Source of the DNA: Cerasicoccus arenae
GTDB taxonomy: Bacteria; Verrucomicrobiota; Verrucomicrobiia; Opitutales; Cerasicoccaceae
DNA: 64,000 nt
Direction of reading: 5' to 3'
Assembly (NCBI RefSeq): GCF_014651635.1
Contig: NZ_BMXG01000002.1
Span: forward strand, 62,001 to 126,000
The notes below the pieces were generated by a model. That model was given only the letters and a program-made list of their open reading frames with translations, did no database searches and was not told where the DNA came from. A program made the translations under genes and the position numbers. Below are positions 26,127 through 33,587 of this stretch, piece by piece (positions within the stretch are counted from its first letter, which is position 1; every line of letters starts with the position of its first letter).

Positions 26127-27500
26127 TTACGCGAAGAACGTGTAATACGGAGCCTTCTTGATGAGGCGTTGCAGATAGACAGCGAGTTCCATCGCGTGGT
26201 AATCGCCCCACATGGAGGACTCGCCATAAGCGGCCTTGCCAGACTCGGGTTTATGATCCCAGCCATTTGGCTCGTGGTAAATGGAGTGGAGGATGAGGCC
26301 GTGGTGCTTAGGATCGGTGGAAAGATAAGGCTCGGCGAAAAGCGAGTCCGACATCTTGAGACCAGCGTCAATGTATTTCTCAGCAACGGCGGAGTCTCCC
26401 TTGGCCATCAAGTAATGACCGAGGCGGAGCATTCCCTGCGCGCTGATTGCGGCGGCGGAGCTGTCGACTGGCTCGTAGGCATTGTAAGGATCGGCTGGGC
26501 GGTCCATGTAGTCACCGAGCAAGTGGAGCTTCGGCGCGCCAGTGTCCCAGTACGGAATGCCACAGACGGGTGTGTTTTCGATGCAATGGTCAGCGGTTGC
26601 AGTGGCGGCCTTCAGCATCATTGCTTCGATCTCGGAACGGCCACCGAAAGGCGCGAGTTCTTCGTCGGAGAATTCTTTCAGCAGCTCAAGCTCTTCGGCG
26701 AAACCAACGATGGCCCAGGCCTGTCCGCGGGTCCAGGTACTGAAGCCCGTGTAACCCTGCTGGCTGTTCGGGCAACGATAGGCACCGTCCTTGGTGTTGA
26801 AAATTGCTTCGTGCGTGGTGCGTCCACGTTCGTCGTAGCTATCGCGGCCTTCACCATAGAAGACGGAATATTTCGCGGTCGACTCGATGTGCTGCAAGGC
26901 GCGCTCAAGCAAGTTGATGGGCTTGTCGCCTTCGCCCATGAGCACGTGGCCGAGGCGGTGTGCAACCATCAGGATGCGGCAACTGCGGATGGTGTCGACG
27001 AAGAGCGAGTGCGGGCCGTTGAAAGAGTGGATGAAGCCGCCGCCCTGACGCTCGGTCCAACGTGCTGCTTGGACGGCACCGGAAACCTTGATGGCGAGCT
27101 CGTAGAAATTCTTTTCCCACTCGTTGTCTGGGATACGACCTTCGAGCATGAGGCGGCGGAGGTTGCCGTAGGTCGAGAGGTTGTTGAAACCGTGGTCGTG
27201 CACGCCGATATGGCTGACGTGCGTTGCCATCTTGGAAACGGTTTGGTCGCGGCCCGACTTCAGGCTGGATTCATCGCCCGTGGCGTCGAAGTGCAACACG
27301 GAAATGCCGTAGCGGAAACCCTCGGTCCACTCAGTCCAACCGCGCGTGGTGTATTTGCCTTCCACGGTAAACACGGGTGATCCCTTGCTGTTGTCATACT
27401 CAGCGTCAATGGCCGTGATCTTGGTCTTGGCCAAGTCGAAGAATTGGTTGAGCTTCGGCTCAAGGGCTTTGAGCTCAGGGGCGGATTTTAGGTCGATCAT
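26127..27500 (-). CDS. Unsaturated glucuronyl hydrolase (GH88)
   Basis: 457 residues, slightly longer than Bacillus UGL. Asp102 in HDHGF and Asp169 in LFVDTIRSC correspond to the two catalytic aspartates (Asp88 and Asp149 of Bacillus UGL); WTRGQAW at 256-262 and VDSSAAAISAQGML and MWGDYHAMEL are family signatures. GH88 removes 4,5-unsaturated uronic acid from the non-reducing end of oligosaccharides left by polysaccharide lyases, by vinyl ether hydration. No signal peptide, so cytoplasmic. It is the first enzyme gene after the regulator. The lyase and importer that should feed it are not in the window. Sulfated glycosaminoglycans or ulvan-type sugars would fit the adjoining sulfatase. Confidence 0.93.
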   Translation of the reverse strand: MIDLKSAPELKALEPKLNQFFDLAKTKITAIDAEYDNSKGSPVFTVEGKYTTRGWTEWTEGFRYGISVLHFDATGDESSLKSGRDQTVSKMATHVSHIGVHDHGFNNLSTYGNLRRLMLEGRIPDNEWEKNFYELAIKVSGAVQAARWTERQGGGFIHSFNGPHSLFVDTIRSCRILMVAHRLGHVLMGEGDKPINLLERALQHIESTAKYSVFYGEGRDSYDERGRTTHEAIFNTKDGAYRCPNSQQGYTGFSTWTRGQAWAIVGFAEELELLKEFSDEELAPFGGRSEIEAMMLKAATATADHCIENTPVCGIPYWDTGAPKLHLLGDYMDRPADPYNAYEPVDSSAAAISAQGMLRLGHYLMAKGDSAVAEKYIDAGLKMSDSLFAEPYLSTDPKHHGLILHSIYHEPNGWDHKPESGKAAYGESSMWGDYHAMELAVYLQRLIKKAPYYTFFA

Positions 27501-27506
27501 AGGATT

Positions 27507-28043
27507 TTAGAATCGGTGGGATTTTTCGAGGTGTATGATGGTGATTTCGCTGTCTTCGAGGATCTCGTAGGTGTGCTCGAGCGCAGCGTCAAATTTAAGG
27601 GCTTGCCCAGGCTCCAACAGGTGTTTTTCGCGCGGGAGATTGATCTGGAGCTTGCCGCTCTTGAGCCAGCAAATTTCAAACTCGTCGCCGTGGGCTTCTG
27701 GCTTGGAAAGCTTGGCACCGACTTTGGCCGTGGCGGTAAAGCAGTCGATGCCCTTGAAACCAATGTGGTCGAAGTGGAAAGGGCCCGAGGAATAGCTGTC
27801 TTTGTCTTTCTTCGTCGCGGAGCAAGATTCCGCAAGGTTGAGCAGATCCGTTGCTGAGAGGCCAAACACCCGCGCGAGGCGGTAGAGGGTGTCCAGCTCG
27901 ATCATGTTCTGATTGCGCTCAAGCTTCGACAGGCCCGCGATCGTGATGCCGCAGAGCTTGGAAACGTCTTCAAGTGTCATGCCCGCCCGCTTGCGCATAT
28001 CGCGGACAATGGAGAAATCCAGGGTAGTTTCGTTTGAAGCCAT
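27507..28043 (-). CDS. XRE-type regulator with C-terminal cupin
   Basis: 178 residues. Residues about 9-67 form a Cro/C1-type helix-turn-helix (MRKRAGMTLEDVSKLCGITIAGLSKLERNQ), and residues about 90-178 a cupin beta-barrel (GDEFEICWLKSGKLQINLPREKHLLEPGQALKF). In this protein class the cupin senses a small molecule and adjusts DNA binding. It is the promoter-proximal gene of the GH88 operon (six bases before the GH88 ATG), so it probably controls its own operon in response to a sugar acid. The 200-base region upstream is very AT-rich and carries palindromes described separately. Confidence 0.88.
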   Translation of the reverse strand: MASNETTLDFSIVRDMRKRAGMTLEDVSKLCGITIAGLSKLERNQNMIELDTLYRLARVFGLSATDLLNLAESCSATKKDKDSYSSGPFHFDHIGFKGIDCFTATAKVGAKLSKPEAHGDEFEICWLKSGKLQINLPREKHLLEPGQALKFDAALEHTYEILEDSEITIIHLEKSHRF

Positions 28044-28182
28044 GAGGTAAATGTCGTTGTGGAATAAAAAAACAGATATTTTTTATTTTTAAAGAAAAAA
28101 ATGGCGCAATTCGAATAATCGCCGCACAGATTTTAGTAGGTTGATTAATCTATCTAATGTCTGGTTGTTTCTATATTAAAAC

Positions 28183-28212
28183 GGCAATTTACTGCCAATA
28201 AGAGGCTTGGCA
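28183..28212. promoter_or_regulatory. Overlapping inverted repeats, candidate operator
   Basis: GGCA-N6-TGCC (28183-28196) overlaps a second dyad TGCCAA-N8-TTGGCA (28193-28212). It lies between the divergent XRE-cupin operon (ATG 28043) and the secreted-protein gene (ATG 28244). The 12-mer TTTACTGCCAAT within it is repeated upstream of the polysaccharide operon. Binding protein unknown. Confidence 0.35.
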
Positions 28213-28243
28213 TTTCACTGCTAATCTGTTCCTCTTGCTGGAA

Positions 28244-29533
28244 ATGAAGCGTTTGGGGATGTTTTGTCTGTTGTCTCCCTTGCTGGTGGTAAGCCTGCAT
28301 GGGCAGTATTCACATGGTTATTTTGATAGTGAGAATGCTTTTGATGCACCCATTCCCGGCTTCATTGGCCCAGATGGGGATGGGGCTGTGATTTATAAGC
28401 CTGATAGTGGATCGCCCAATGGCGAATCTCCTGACTTGGCCTACCTTAACCCGATTTTCTTGAACTGGGCAGATTCGGTTGAAAGCTACTCGCCAACATC
28501 TACGGTAGCCGATGATTGGCAGTTTAAAGCCAACGCAGTAGGATCGGCAATCGGCGAGCAACAAGTGGTGGTTTCATTGGGCGACTTATTACCCGAGGAG
28601 ATCGACAATGGCGTCAATCCGGGCGAGATCGTCTTGGCTTTTAATGAGCGTATCTACAATGCCCCTGGCGCGGATTTCGCGGTATTTGAAAACGGTTATA
28701 TTACTACAGATGACCAAGGCGGTTTTGGGGTCGGTGGTATCTGGGCTGAATTGGCTTACGTCGAAGTTTCAACGGATGGCGAGAATTTTGCTCGTTTTCC
28801 AAGTGTGTCCTTAACGGAGGACATCGTGTCGCCCTACGGTTCCATCGATCCAACGCTCGTCTTCAATTTGGCTGGAAAGCACGTGAATGCTGATGGTGAA
28901 TCCTGGGGGACGCCTTTTGATTTATCACAGCTGTTGGTTGATCCGCTCGTGATTTCTGGGGCAGTGGATTTGGACAACATATTCTATATTCGGATTATCG
29001 ATATTCCAGGAAGAGGCGATTTCCTGGATTCGTTGGGCAATCCCATTTATGATGCCTGGTATACGTTTGGTAGCGGCGGGGCGGATATTGACGGTATTGG
29101 CGTTGTGAGCAATGCACTCAGTTATGATGAGTGGGATGCGGAGCGTAATCTTGTTCCTGGAGATAATGATGACGGAGATCTCTGGCCGAACCTAGTTGAA
29201 TACGCATTTGGATACGATCCCGAGCTACACGAAAGTGAAGAAGCTGTCCGCCTGGAGGTTTTAGAGGATCGCTTAGTTTACTGTTTTCCTCGTGAAATGA
29301 GGACCTCAGATTGTCGTATTTTGGTGGAGACGTCGCTCGATTTAGATAACTGGGAAACCGTCGCAACGCTTGGGCCGCTCAATGAAATTTCTCTGACGGA
29401 ATCCGTGTTGGGGATCGGAAGCACTTCCCGCCACACTCAGGCGAGTCTTGGCGTCTTGCGGGACTTCCGCCTCGATTTTGCATTGCCGGAAACGCAAGTT
29501 TTCTTCCGCCTTACTGTGGAGCCGATTGAATAA
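28244..29533 (+). CDS. Secreted surface protein, unrecognised family
   Basis: 429 residues from ATG 28244; a TTG three codons earlier is the alternative. A hydrophobic segment ending VSLHG-QYSHG is a type I signal peptide. The mature part contains a repeated-looking beta pattern, with VVSLGDLL..., GEIVLAFNERI.NAPGADFAVFENG and LAYVEVSTDGENFARFPS; this resembles cell-surface proteins found near TonB receptors in Bacteroidota and Verrucomicrobiota, from memory. Near residue 320 a WPNLVEYAFGYDP segment is typical of verrucomicrobial exported proteins. No C-terminal anchor (PEP-CTERM) seen. The pseudopilin gene follows after three bases, so they are co-transcribed. Confidence 0.7.
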   Translation: MKRLGMFCLLSPLLVVSLHGQYSHGYFDSENAFDAPIPGFIGPDGDGAVIYKPDSGSPNGESPDLAYLNPIFLNWADSVESYSPTSTVADDWQFKANAVGSAIGEQQVVVSLGDLLPEEIDNGVNPGEIVLAFNERIYNAPGADFAVFENGYITTDDQGGFGVGGIWAELAYVEVSTDGENFARFPSVSLTEDIVSPYGSIDPTLVFNLAGKHVNADGESWGTPFDLSQLLVDPLVISGAVDLDNIFYIRIIDIPGRGDFLDSLGNPIYDAWYTFGSGGADIDGIGVVSNALSYDEWDAERNLVPGDNDDGDLWPNLVEYAFGYDPELHESEEAVRLEVLEDRLVYCFPREMRTSDCRILVETSLDLDNWETVATLGPLNEISLTESVLGIGSTSRHTQASLGVLRDFRLDFALPETQVFFRLTVEPIE

Positions 29534-29536
29534 CGC

Positions 29537-30334
29537 ATGAAAGCCCGAAACGCATTTACATTGGTCGAGATACTGACGGTTGGTACGATTGTGGGAATAC
29601 TCACGGCGATCATGATCCCCGCCGTTGGCCGAGTTCGGCAATCGGCGCTCACGAGCCAGTCCGTAAATAATATTCGTCAGCTGTCGATGGCCAATCTCGC
29701 ATGCTTGGCGGATACGGGGCATTTTGTACAGAGTATGAGTGGCAACAATCGGACACACTGGTATGGCAAAAAAAAAGGCAAAGAATATTTACCGGAGGGC
29801 GGCTATTTAATTCCTTATCTCCAAAGCGGTGCAGTAACCCGTTGCCCAGTCTTTGATCAGATTCTGGGCGACAGTGTGAACGAAGACGCACAATTCAATG
29901 CGGGTGCTGGTGGATACGGTTATAATTCGCTCTATTTAGGATCCAGTCCGCAGCTATCTGAGAGGGGAGTATCTACTTGGTGGACAACCCCGAATGTGCC
30001 AGCAAATGTCCCTGATCCAAGCAAGACCGTGATGTTTACCTCGACGGCGATCACGAACGGGGAAGGCATTGTGGAATACGGCTTCAGTGAGCCACCGTTT
30101 AACCTGAGCGGGGGAAAACTGGCTGGGCGCGCCACGCCGTCCGTGCATTTTCGATTCAACGGCGAGGCGCTGGTGGCTTGGGCCGATGGTCGTGTGTCCT
30201 TTGAGTCACCGAGCGGCGACTCAAAGCATAATCACTGGGGCGCAGATAACGAAAAAGCGCAGATTGGCTGGTTTGGCCCCGAAGATTTCAACGGTTACTG
30301 GAATCCGCACTTTCAGGACAAACGCCCGTATTAG
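29537..30334 (+). CDS. Type II secretion pseudopilin-like protein
   Basis: 265 residues. KARNAFTLVEILTVGTIVGILTAIMIPAV at the N-terminus is a prepilin leader (Ala-Phe at the cleavage site, Glu at +5) with the hydrophobic pilin helix. The C-terminal part (VHFRFNGEALVAWADGRVSF) is the H-x-G..x-x-x-D-G pattern of the abundant DUF1559-like pseudopilins of Planctomycetes and Verrucomicrobiota. It is processed by a prepilin peptidase and inserted in the inner membrane; its exact job is unknown. Its TAG overlaps the TAA of the convergent exbD gene (30331-30334). Confidence 0.85.
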   Translation: MKARNAFTLVEILTVGTIVGILTAIMIPAVGRVRQSALTSQSVNNIRQLSMANLACLADTGHFVQSMSGNNRTHWYGKKKGKEYLPEGGYLIPYLQSGAVTRCPVFDQILGDSVNEDAQFNAGAGGYGYNSLYLGSSPQLSERGVSTWWTTPNVPANVPDPSKTVMFTSTAITNGEGIVEYGFSEPPFNLSGGKLAGRATPSVHFRFNGEALVAWADGRVSFESPSGDSKHNHWGADNEKAQIGWFGPEDFNGYWNPHFQDKRPY

Positions 30335-30723
30335 CGGCCCATGAGGCGGACTTTGCCCAAGTCGACCTTGCGCGTTTGATCCATCACGAAGGAGACGTAT
30401 TTAAAGGGAGCATCTTGGTCAGCCTGGACTAAAATGCTAGGCTTGTCATCCAGCTTGGAAGCCTCTGAGAATGCGGAGATAATTTCGTCTTCAGTGACAA
30501 CCTCGTTGTTGAGGTAGTATTCGCCTTCGGCATTGATGCCGATTACGATCTGGTCGAGTTGCCCAGATTTGCCCGCCGTTTCCATTTTGGGCGGCGTGAT
30601 GTTGAGCACGTTCAAGTTCCGGAACTGCATCGTCATCAAGAAGAAGAAAATCAGCACAATCAGCACGTCGATCAACGGAACAATGTTGATCTCAGCTTTG
30701 CGGCGTTGGCGGCGGCGATACAT
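30331..30723 (-). CDS. ExbD/TolR-like biopolymer transport protein
   Basis: 130 residues. A basic start (YRRRQRRKAEINIVPLIDVLIVLI) with the single transmembrane helix bearing the conserved Asp (Asp19), then a periplasmic domain. With the MotA/TolQ/ExbB partner encoded upstream it forms a proton-driven motor that energises TonB- or Tol-type outer membrane processes. No tonB gene is nearby, so the outer membrane partner is unknown. Spacing to the exbB-like gene is about 40 bases. Confidence 0.9.
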   Translation of the reverse strand: MYRRRQRRKAEINIVPLIDVLIVLIFFFLMTMQFRNLNVLNITPPKMETAGKSGQLDQIVIGINAEGEYYLNNEVVTEDEIISAFSEASKLDDKPSILVQADQDAPFKYVSFVMDQTRKVDLGKVRLMGR

Positions 30724-30765
30724 GTTGGGAAAGGTTTAAGTGGGAAGATTAAAGGTGAGGGCCCT

Positions 30766-31347
30766 TTAAGCTTTAGCTTTATTACTTTTCGCCAAATCGA
30801 CCATACGCTCGACGCCGACGTAGATTTGCGCCGTCAGCATGTCCACCCGGCGACTTAAGTAACTGGCGCCGACGAGGGCAGGGATGGCAATGGACAGCCC
30901 GAGCATAGTAGTGGTCAGCGCCATGGCGATGCCTTGCATGAACTGAGTGGGGTCTGGCAGGCCGCTTTCAGGGTCGATGCCACTAAAAACGTCGATGAGG
31001 CCCGTCACTGTGCCAAGTAGGCCGAGTAACGGTGCCGCGCCAACCACGATATCGAGGATAAACATCCCTCGTTCCAGACGGGCGGTTTCCAAAGAGGCGA
31101 AAGCCTTGAGCGCATCTGGGTCAGGTCGATTTAGCTGATAGAAGAAGAGAATGCGGCCAGCGACGGACTCATGATCTCCTTCTAGTTCAAGCACTTCGCC
31201 CGTAACAAAGCTGTCCACGATTGCCTTGGGCAGTATCTTGGAATTACGCAGCGCAAATAGGCGTTCGGCCAAAATAAACACCATTAAGATCGAACACAGC
31301 CCTAGCGGAATTACAAACCAACCCGCGCCTTCCAGAATACCATTCAT
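30766..31347 (-). CDS. MotA/TolQ/ExbB proton channel family protein
   Basis: 193 residues from ATG 31347 (MNGILEGAG); a TTG 11 codons earlier (31380) is a possible longer start. Three hydrophobic segments, with LFALRNSKILPKAIVD after the first and GAAPLLGLLGTVTGLIDVF and MGIAMALTTTMLGLSIAIPALV-like helices at the end, match ExbB/TolQ. It surrounds the ExbD dimer in the inner membrane and conducts protons. Encoded just before exbD on the same strand. Confidence 0.9.
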   Translation of the reverse strand: MNGILEGAGWFVIPLGLCSILMVFILAERLFALRNSKILPKAIVDSFVTGEVLELEGDHESVAGRILFFYQLNRPDPDALKAFASLETARLERGMFILDIVVGAAPLLGLLGTVTGLIDVFSGIDPESGLPDPTQFMQGIAMALTTTMLGLSIAIPALVGASYLSRRVDMLTAQIYVGVERMVDLAKSNKAKA

Positions 31348-31595
31348 GGGCAATGGAGATTGGGCCTCACTTGCGCGCAAGCAATGTTTAATTTCGCCAC
31401 ATTTTCTGTGAATGGCGGAAATCTGTAATTTGCACGGTCATTTAGCCATTCGGTTCTCTAATTGATATTCAATTATCACTTGAGCCCCCCCCCTTCTGGA
31501 TTTTTTTGTGCTTGGGTGTCCGCAAAGAGAGTCTAGTCTTACGAGCAATCTACATCTATTCGGATGACGTAGATAAACTTCGAACCTGCATTTTC

Positions 31596-32195
31596 TTGAA
31601 CCTGCCAAATCTCCTCAGTCTGTCCCGCATCGCGTTCTTGTTCCTGATCGCGGCGCTCCTGTTTTTGAACGTAAAAGGGGCGGTCATGGCGGCGCTAGTG
31701 TGTTTTATTATTGCTGCGCTGACGGATTGGGCGGACGGCTACGTGGCACGCCGCTTCAAGCTGATTACCGATTTTGGTAAGCTGATGGATGCACTGGCCG
31801 ACAAGGTATTGATGGTTGGCATGTTTGTTATCTTGGTATCGATACCCGGTTTTTTACCACGTTGGAGCCTGTTTCTGGTCCTAATAATCATTGGCCGAGA
31901 GTTTCTAATCACTGGCTTACGCTTGGTGGCGGCGAGCCGAGGCGTAGTGTTAGCAGCCGAGAAGGGTGGTAAGATCAAGACTGTGTTCCAAATCTTAGCG
32001 GCTTCTGTGTTATTGCTGGCCCTCTCATTGGCGCGCGATTTCGGCATGGATGGTGTGGTGTTAAAAACACTTTTTTGGACTGGCATGGGGCTCTTTGTAT
32101 TCGCGACTGGACTCACATTACAATCCGGGGCGACTTACTTGACTAAATACTGGTTTTTGTTCAAGCCGGTGGAGAATGAAAATTCGCAAAAATGA
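31596..32195 (+). CDS. pgsA: CDP-diacylglycerol-glycerol-3-phosphate 3-phosphatidyltransferase
   Basis: 199 residues from a TTG at 31596 (LNLPNLLSLSRI), which matches the normal PgsA beginning; the frame extends to a TTG at 31506 but that adds 30 non-conserved residues. No strong ribosome-binding site decides between them. DWADGYVARRFKLITDFGKLMDALADK holds the CDP-alcohol phosphatidyltransferase signature (D-x2-DG-x2-AR-x8-G-x3-D-x3-D). Several transmembrane helices. It makes phosphatidylglycerol phosphate at the inner membrane; the product is dephosphorylated by PgpA, whose gene overlaps this stop by four bases. Confidence 0.88.
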   Translation: MNLPNLLSLSRIAFLFLIAALLFLNVKGAVMAALVCFIIAALTDWADGYVARRFKLITDFGKLMDALADKVLMVGMFVILVSIPGFLPRWSLFLVLIIIGREFLITGLRLVAASRGVVLAAEKGGKIKTVFQILAASVLLLALSLARDFGMDGVVLKTLFWTGMGLFVFATGLTLQSGATYLTKYWFLFKPVENENSQK

Positions 32196-32719
32196 CCCCT
32201 GAGAAATGGCATCCATGGACCGTGTTATTACCGAGTCCAATCATCACTAATGTCGCTACGCTGGGCAAGCTCGGCTATTTGGGGAAGGCACCCGGGACCA
32301 ATGGTTCTGTGGCTGGTGTGTTGTTGTACACGGTAATGTTTTACCCGCTTGAGCCGTTCTTCTATTTCCTGATTTTGGCGGCTTGGATCTACCTAGCGAT
32401 AGCCTTTTGCGGTGAGGCGGAGAACCGCCTGTTTAAGCGTGATCCCGGCGAAGTCATCCTCGACGAGGTCGTCGCGATGCCGGTGTGCTTCATTGGCTTA
32501 CAAGGTGCCATTGCGGCATTTGGTGCTTGGGCGTGGACAATTCTGCTGCTGGGCTTTGGGCTTTTTCGGCTTTTCGACATCCTCAAACCCTTCGGAATCA
32601 AGAAACTGCAAGACTTGCCGGGCGGCCTTGGGGTGGTTGTTGACGACCTTGCCGCTGGCGTAGCAACTTGCATTTGCCTCCATTTCGCGGTCTATTTTGC
32701 GGCTCCATATATAGTCTGA
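32192..32719 (+). CDS. pgpA: Phosphatidylglycerophosphatase A
   Basis: 175 residues. KAPGTNGSVAG near residue 32, ILDEVVAMPV near 90, LFRLFDILKPF and LPGGLGVVVDDLAAG are the PgpA signature segments with the conserved acidic residues. A multi-pass inner membrane phosphatase producing phosphatidylglycerol. The ATG overlaps the pgsA stop, so the two consecutive steps are translationally coupled. Confidence 0.94.
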   Translation: MTPEKWHPWTVLLPSPIITNVATLGKLGYLGKAPGTNGSVAGVLLYTVMFYPLEPFFYFLILAAWIYLAIAFCGEAENRLFKRDPGEVILDEVVAMPVCFIGLQGAIAAFGAWAWTILLLGFGLFRLFDILKPFGIKKLQDLPGGLGVVVDDLAAGVATCICLHFAVYFAAPYIV

Positions 32720-32724
32720 GCGCC

Positions 32725-32937
32725 ATGAATGTTTTTAGCCTGATCCTTTTTTCTGTATTACTCGTTCTATCCTCGGGATGTTCATCATTGGACTGTCCGG
32801 AGCCCGGAGCGGACGAGGCTATCGTCGACAAGGACTATTACGATGAGTATCAACGGCAGCAAATGAGGCAGCAGGAAGCAAAAGAACAGAATCAACGGAT
32901 TCAGAATCAGTTCAACGAATTCCAGAAGCACCTCTGA
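32725..32937 (+). CDS. Small lipoprotein with Gln-rich coiled tail
   Basis: 70 residues from ATG 32725, five bases after the pgpA stop. A signal with lipobox LSSGC (Cys19) then an acidic linker and a Gln/Glu/Arg-rich amphipathic stretch (YQRQQMRQQEAKEQNQRIQ) that may form a coiled coil. Function unknown. It appears to be the last gene of the pgsA-pgpA unit. Confidence 0.65.
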   Translation: MNVFSLILFSVLLVLSSGCSSLDCPEPGADEAIVDKDYYDEYQRQQMRQQEAKEQNQRIQNQFNEFQKHL

Positions 32938-33005
32938 GGGGAGCCCTATTATAGCTCGCTCGCTTGCGTTGTTGCGCAAATACCTCGATCCAACGAGATT
33001 GTTGG

Positions 33006-33455
33006 TTAAATGAGGTCTGGTGAACTGGGGTGCCTGACTAGCCATTCGAGCGCGTGGAGATAGCCGTCGAGTCCGAGCCCAGCGATGATGCCTTTGGCCA
33101 AAGGAGCCGTGTAAGATTTATGGCGGAATTCCTCGCGGGCATAGACATTGGAAATGTGCACCTCGACAAAGGCCAAGTCACTGCTCGCGATGGCGTCGCG
33201 CAGAGCAATTGAAGTATGAGTGAATGCCGCGCCGTTGAGCACAAATCCGTTGAATTGGCATTCGGCCCAATGATGGATCTTCTCAATGAGATCGCCTTCA
33301 TGGTTGGATTGGAAGCACTCGACGGTAACGCCCAATTCCTTGGCCTTGTCTATAATCGACTGCTCCAGGTCCGCCAGTGTCTGTGATCCGTAGATCGCAG
33401 GCTCGCGTTGGCCAAGTCGGTTCAAGTTGGGACCATTGAGAATACCGAATTTCAT
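33006..33455 (-). CDS. aroQ: Type II 3-dehydroquinate dehydratase
   Basis: 149 residues, normal length. LNGPNLNRLGQREPAIYG at 6-23 is the AroQ signature with the catalytic Tyr (Tyr22), QSNHEGDLIEKIH follows, NGAAFTHTSIALRDAI carries substrate-binding residues and VHISNVYAREEFRHKS contains the catalytic His and the Arg. Third step of the shikimate pathway. It converges on the small lipoprotein gene; 70 bases between them hold nothing recognisable. Confidence 0.95.
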   Translation of the reverse strand: MKFGILNGPNLNRLGQREPAIYGSQTLADLEQSIIDKAKELGVTVECFQSNHEGDLIEKIHHWAECQFNGFVLNGAAFTHTSIALRDAIASSDLAFVEVHISNVYAREEFRHKSYTAPLAKGIIAGLGLDGYLHALEWLVRHPSSPDLI

Positions 33456-33587
33456 GGAAGGAGCTAATAGTAAAATGATTCCGGGAAAAAGATTAAATTT
33501 TCCCTGTAATTCGTCGGTTGAGGCATTGTCGTTAACTGAACTTTCGTGCTTGTGACAGTTTGCCCGAGTCCTAGAGTTCCTGTTTTT

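Noticed and set aside
26169-27380. Long open frame of about 400 codons on the plus strand antisense to the GH88 gene
   Set aside because: The minus-strand frame carries clear GH88 motifs and catalytic residues; the antisense frame is a composition shadow with no recognisable domain.
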